This document shows, piece by piece, positions 5,026 to 6,914 of a DNA stretch of 6,914 bases. Both the position numbers and the translations under genes were made by a program. The stretch lies in contig JAJDEL010000780.1 in assembly GCA_029259835.1 (NCBI GenBank), positions 1-6,914 of the forward strand. Reading direction: 5' to 3'. This stretch comes from Planctomicrobium sp. GTDB lineage: Bacteria > Planctomycetota > Planctomycetia > Planctomycetales > Planctomycetaceae. The number at the start of each line of letters is the position of its first letter. Positions within the stretch are counted from its first letter, which is position 1. A model generated the notes under the pieces. The model saw only the letters and a list, made by a program, of their open reading frames with translations, made no database searches and had not been told where the DNA came from.

Positions 5026-6914
5026 TCAAGCTTTGTTGATTCGCTTCGCAGGATTGAGAGCATTTTCAATCGCCTGCGCGTCGTAAACGCACCCTCCCCA
5101 GGTGCCGCCGCTGACCTGTTGCAGGAGTGCCCAGATGCGGGTATCAGACGGGAGTTCAGGATCGGGAGCAAGGTCGGCAGTCGCTGCACGCTCCGCCAGG
5201 ATTCGCGCCCCTTCTTCGTAAGCGACTCGCTTGTCTTCGCTTCCGATGAAATTGACCGATCCAGTTAGTTCGTTACAGTCAATGACGATCTCGATGATGT
5301 CGCCATCACGCAGTTTCGAGATCGGACCGTTCGCCAATGCTTCCGGACCGACATGACCGATGCAAGCGCCGGTCGAGACTCCGGAGAATCGAGCGTCGGT
5401 AATGACAGCGACTTCCTTTCCCCACTTGAGGAACTTGAGTGCTGAGGTGATTTGATAAATCTCTTCCATCCCTGAGCCGAGCGGACCGCGGCACATCAGA
5501 ACCAGTACATCACCAGCTTGCACGGTTTTCTTGCCCATCCCTTTGATAGCTGCGATCGCGTCCCGTTCTGAGGTGAAAACTTTCGCCGGTCCGACTTTGC
5601 GATAGGTGCCATCTTCATCGACCACGCTGGGGTCAATTGCTGTACTTTTGATAACGGAACCTTCTGGAGCGATGTTACCAACCGGGAATGTGACTGTGCT
5701 TGTCAATCCCCGTTCTTTCGCCTTCGCCGGAGGCATAATCACATCGTCGGGATCGATGCCATCTTTCTCTTTGAGCAGTTCGCGAAAACGTTCACGGCGT
5801 TCTGATTTTTGCCACCAGTCGAGAGCTTCGCCCCATGTCACCCCGGCAGGTGTTTTTGCATCAAGCTTCAGCAGCCCCAGGTCACGGAGATGCAGCATCA
5901 CTTCCGGAACGCCACCTGCCAGGAATGCCTGAACTGTTGGATGTCCGACCGGGCCATTTGGAAGAACGTCTACAATCCGTGGCGTCATGCGGTTGATCTT
6001 GTTCCAGTCTTCTACAATCGGTCTTTCAAGACCTGCTTCAAACGCAATCGCAGGAATGTGCAGCAACAAGTTTGTCGACCCACCAAAAGCTGCATGAACA
6101 ACCATCGCGTTGTGGATCGCATCTGCGGTCAGGATATCGCGAATCGTGGTTCCGTCAGCGATCATTTGCACGATTGCCTTTGCCGATCGTGTGGCCCCGT
6201 CGGTCCAAACCGGTTGCCCAGAAGGCGCAAGCGCCGTGTGGGGTAGGCAAAGCCCCATCGCTTCGGCGACGACTTGAGAGGTCGCCGCTGTTCCTAAAAA
6301 CTGACAACCACCTCCGGCGGTTCCACAAGCTCGGCAGCCCATTTCAGCGGCATGTTGAAGGTCAATTTCACCATGGGCAAATCGTGCTCCGATGGTTTGA
6401 ACCTTCCCGGCATCTTCACCGCTAGTTGGTGGAAGTGTGACGCCACCAGGCACAATCACGCATGGTAAAACGTGTTGCGCTGCCAAGGCCATCATCGTCG
6501 CAGGCAAGCCTTTATCACAAGTGGCGACGCCGACGACACCTTTGCGAGTCGGCAGTGAACGGATCAGACGCTTCATCACAACAGCTGCATCGTTGCGGTA
6601 GGCGAGGCTGTCCATCATGGCGGTCGTTCCTTGCGAGCGACCATCGCAAGGATCAGAAACATAGGCCGCAAACGGCAGGCATTCGTTTTCATTCAGGACG
6701 TTCGCCGCTTCCTGCATGAGCAGCCCGACCTCCCAGTGTCCTGTGTGATACCCCAGTGCAATCGGATGACCATCTTCCGCGCGGATGCCTCCCATTGTAC
6801 TGAGGATAAGCACTTGATCCCGCAACAATTGATTTGGATCCCAGCCCATGCCAGCACTTTGAGTGAGTCCAAAGAGGTCGCCGCTTGGCTGGTTCCGCAG
6901 CATCTTCTCATCGA
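5026..6914 (-). CDS. YjhG/YagF-family sugar-acid dehydratase (D-xylonate dehydratase-like), 5' end outside window
   Basis: An IlvD/Edd-superfamily iron-sulfur dehydratase that removes water from a sugar acid to give a 2-keto-3-deoxy acid. The E. coli relatives YjhG and YagF act on D-xylonate; the substrate here is inferred from similarity. Numbering from the internal Met at 6903, the [2Fe-2S] ligands are Cys86 ([10 protein letters not shown]), Cys129 (ATCDKGLPA, with Lys131 as probable Mg ligand) and Cys200 ([11 protein letters not shown]). The catalytic base should be the Ser of [12 protein letters not shown] near the C-terminus. [14 protein letters not shown] and LPDDTR-like/SGGTWGG segments also match the subfamily. 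That Met gives 625 residues against about 655 in E. coli. The frame remains open to the edge (Asp-Glu-Lys before Met) and family similarity already covers these residues, so about 30 N-terminal codons are probably missing. There is no signal peptide in the visible part, so it should be cytoplasmic. The DUF1501 gene follows after 66 bases. Confidence 0.92.
   Translation of the reverse strand, partial: DEKMLRNQPSGDLFGLTQSAGMGWDPNQLLRDQVLILSTMGGIRAEDGHPIALGYHTGHWEVGLLMQEAANVLNENECLPFAAYVSDPCDGRSQGTTAMMDSLAYRNDAAVVMKRLIRSLPTRKGVVGVATCDKGLPATMMALAAQHVLPCVIVPGGVTLPPTSGEDAGKVQTIGARFAHGEIDLQHAAEMGCRACGTAGGGCQFLGTAATSQVVAEAMGLCLPHTALAPSGQPVWTDGATRSAKAIVQMIADGTTIRDILTADAIHNAMVVHAAFGGSTNLLLHIPAIAFEAGLERPIVEDWNKINRMTPRIVDVLPNGPVGHPTVQAFLAGGVPEVMLHLRDLGLLKLDAKTPAGVTWGEALDWWQKSERRERFRELLKEKDGIDPDDVIMPPAKAKERGLTSTVTFPVGNIAPEGSVIKSTAIDPSVVDEDGTYRKVGPAKVFTSERDAIAAIKGMGKKTVQAGDVLVLMCRGPLGSGMEEIYQITSALKFLKWGKEVAVITDARFSGVSTGACIGHVGPEALANGPISKLRDGDIIEIVIDCNELTGSVNFIGSEDKRVAYEEGARILAERAATADLAPDPELPSDTRIWALLQQVSGGTWGGCVYDAQAIENALNPAKRINKA

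Noticed and set aside
5012..5028. Direct repeat CAGATCA at the end of the dehydratase gene
   Set aside because: Two seven-base copies with no further structure fit chance, and one copy overlaps coding sequence.
5809..6425. Long plus-strand open frames opposite the dehydratase gene
   Set aside because: They are antisense to a well-supported gene, have compositionally odd Arg/Ser-rich translations, and match no family I recognise. Frames opposite the other genes were rejected for the same reason.

Overview
This window most resembles a planctomycete-like (Planctomycetota) chromosome segment. That reading is an inference. It rests mainly on the Tat-exported DUF1501 protein, a family greatly expanded in that phylum, and on the style of the CtBP-like dehydrogenase. 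No rRNA, tRNA, CRISPR array, transposase or phage gene is visible. The window is almost entirely coding: six protein genes, two of them cut by the window edges, and one gap of about 300 bases.

Layout. (1) Bases 1-871, + strand: the C-terminal end of a siroheme [4Fe-4S] sulfite/nitrite reductase, overlapping by 14 bases a DUF934 gene that starts at a TTG codon. This pair is the tail of an assimilatory sulfate-reduction operon. (2) 918-2366, - strand, convergent with the pair: a pyruvate kinase with a Lys-type (probably K+-independent) active-site motif. (3) 2367-2675: the only sizeable non-coding gap. It holds an outward-facing pair of 9-base-period CTCTGTGGC-type repeats. (4) 2676-3650, + strand: an NAD(P)-dependent D-2-hydroxyacid dehydrogenase of the CtBP/phosphoglycerate dehydrogenase type. 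(5) 3667-4959, - strand: a DUF1501 protein with a twin-arginine signal. (6) 5026 to the right edge, - strand: a YjhG/YagF-type sugar-acid (D-xylonate) dehydratase. It reads toward the DUF1501 gene, and its true start probably lies outside the window.

How they may work together. The reductase and DUF934 belong to sulfur assimilation. The dehydratase would make a 2-keto-3-deoxy sugar acid, which in known pathways is split to pyruvate plus an aldehyde or oxidised further. The 2-hydroxyacid dehydrogenase and pyruvate kinase are compatible with the same central-carbon region, but the strands alternate, so they do not form one operon. The only plausible co-transcribed pairs are reductase-DUF934 and dehydratase-DUF1501.

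Composition changes along the window. Bases 1-360 are about 43% GC by hand count (154/360), while 2701-3060 are about 54% (194/360). Together with the proteobacterial look of the reductase/DUF934 pair, this makes horizontal acquisition of the sulfur genes worth testing. I see no clearly undescribed system here. The most unusual items are the repeat pair in the pyruvate kinase leader, the compositional break, and the pairing of a DUF1501 gene with a sugar-acid dehydratase.
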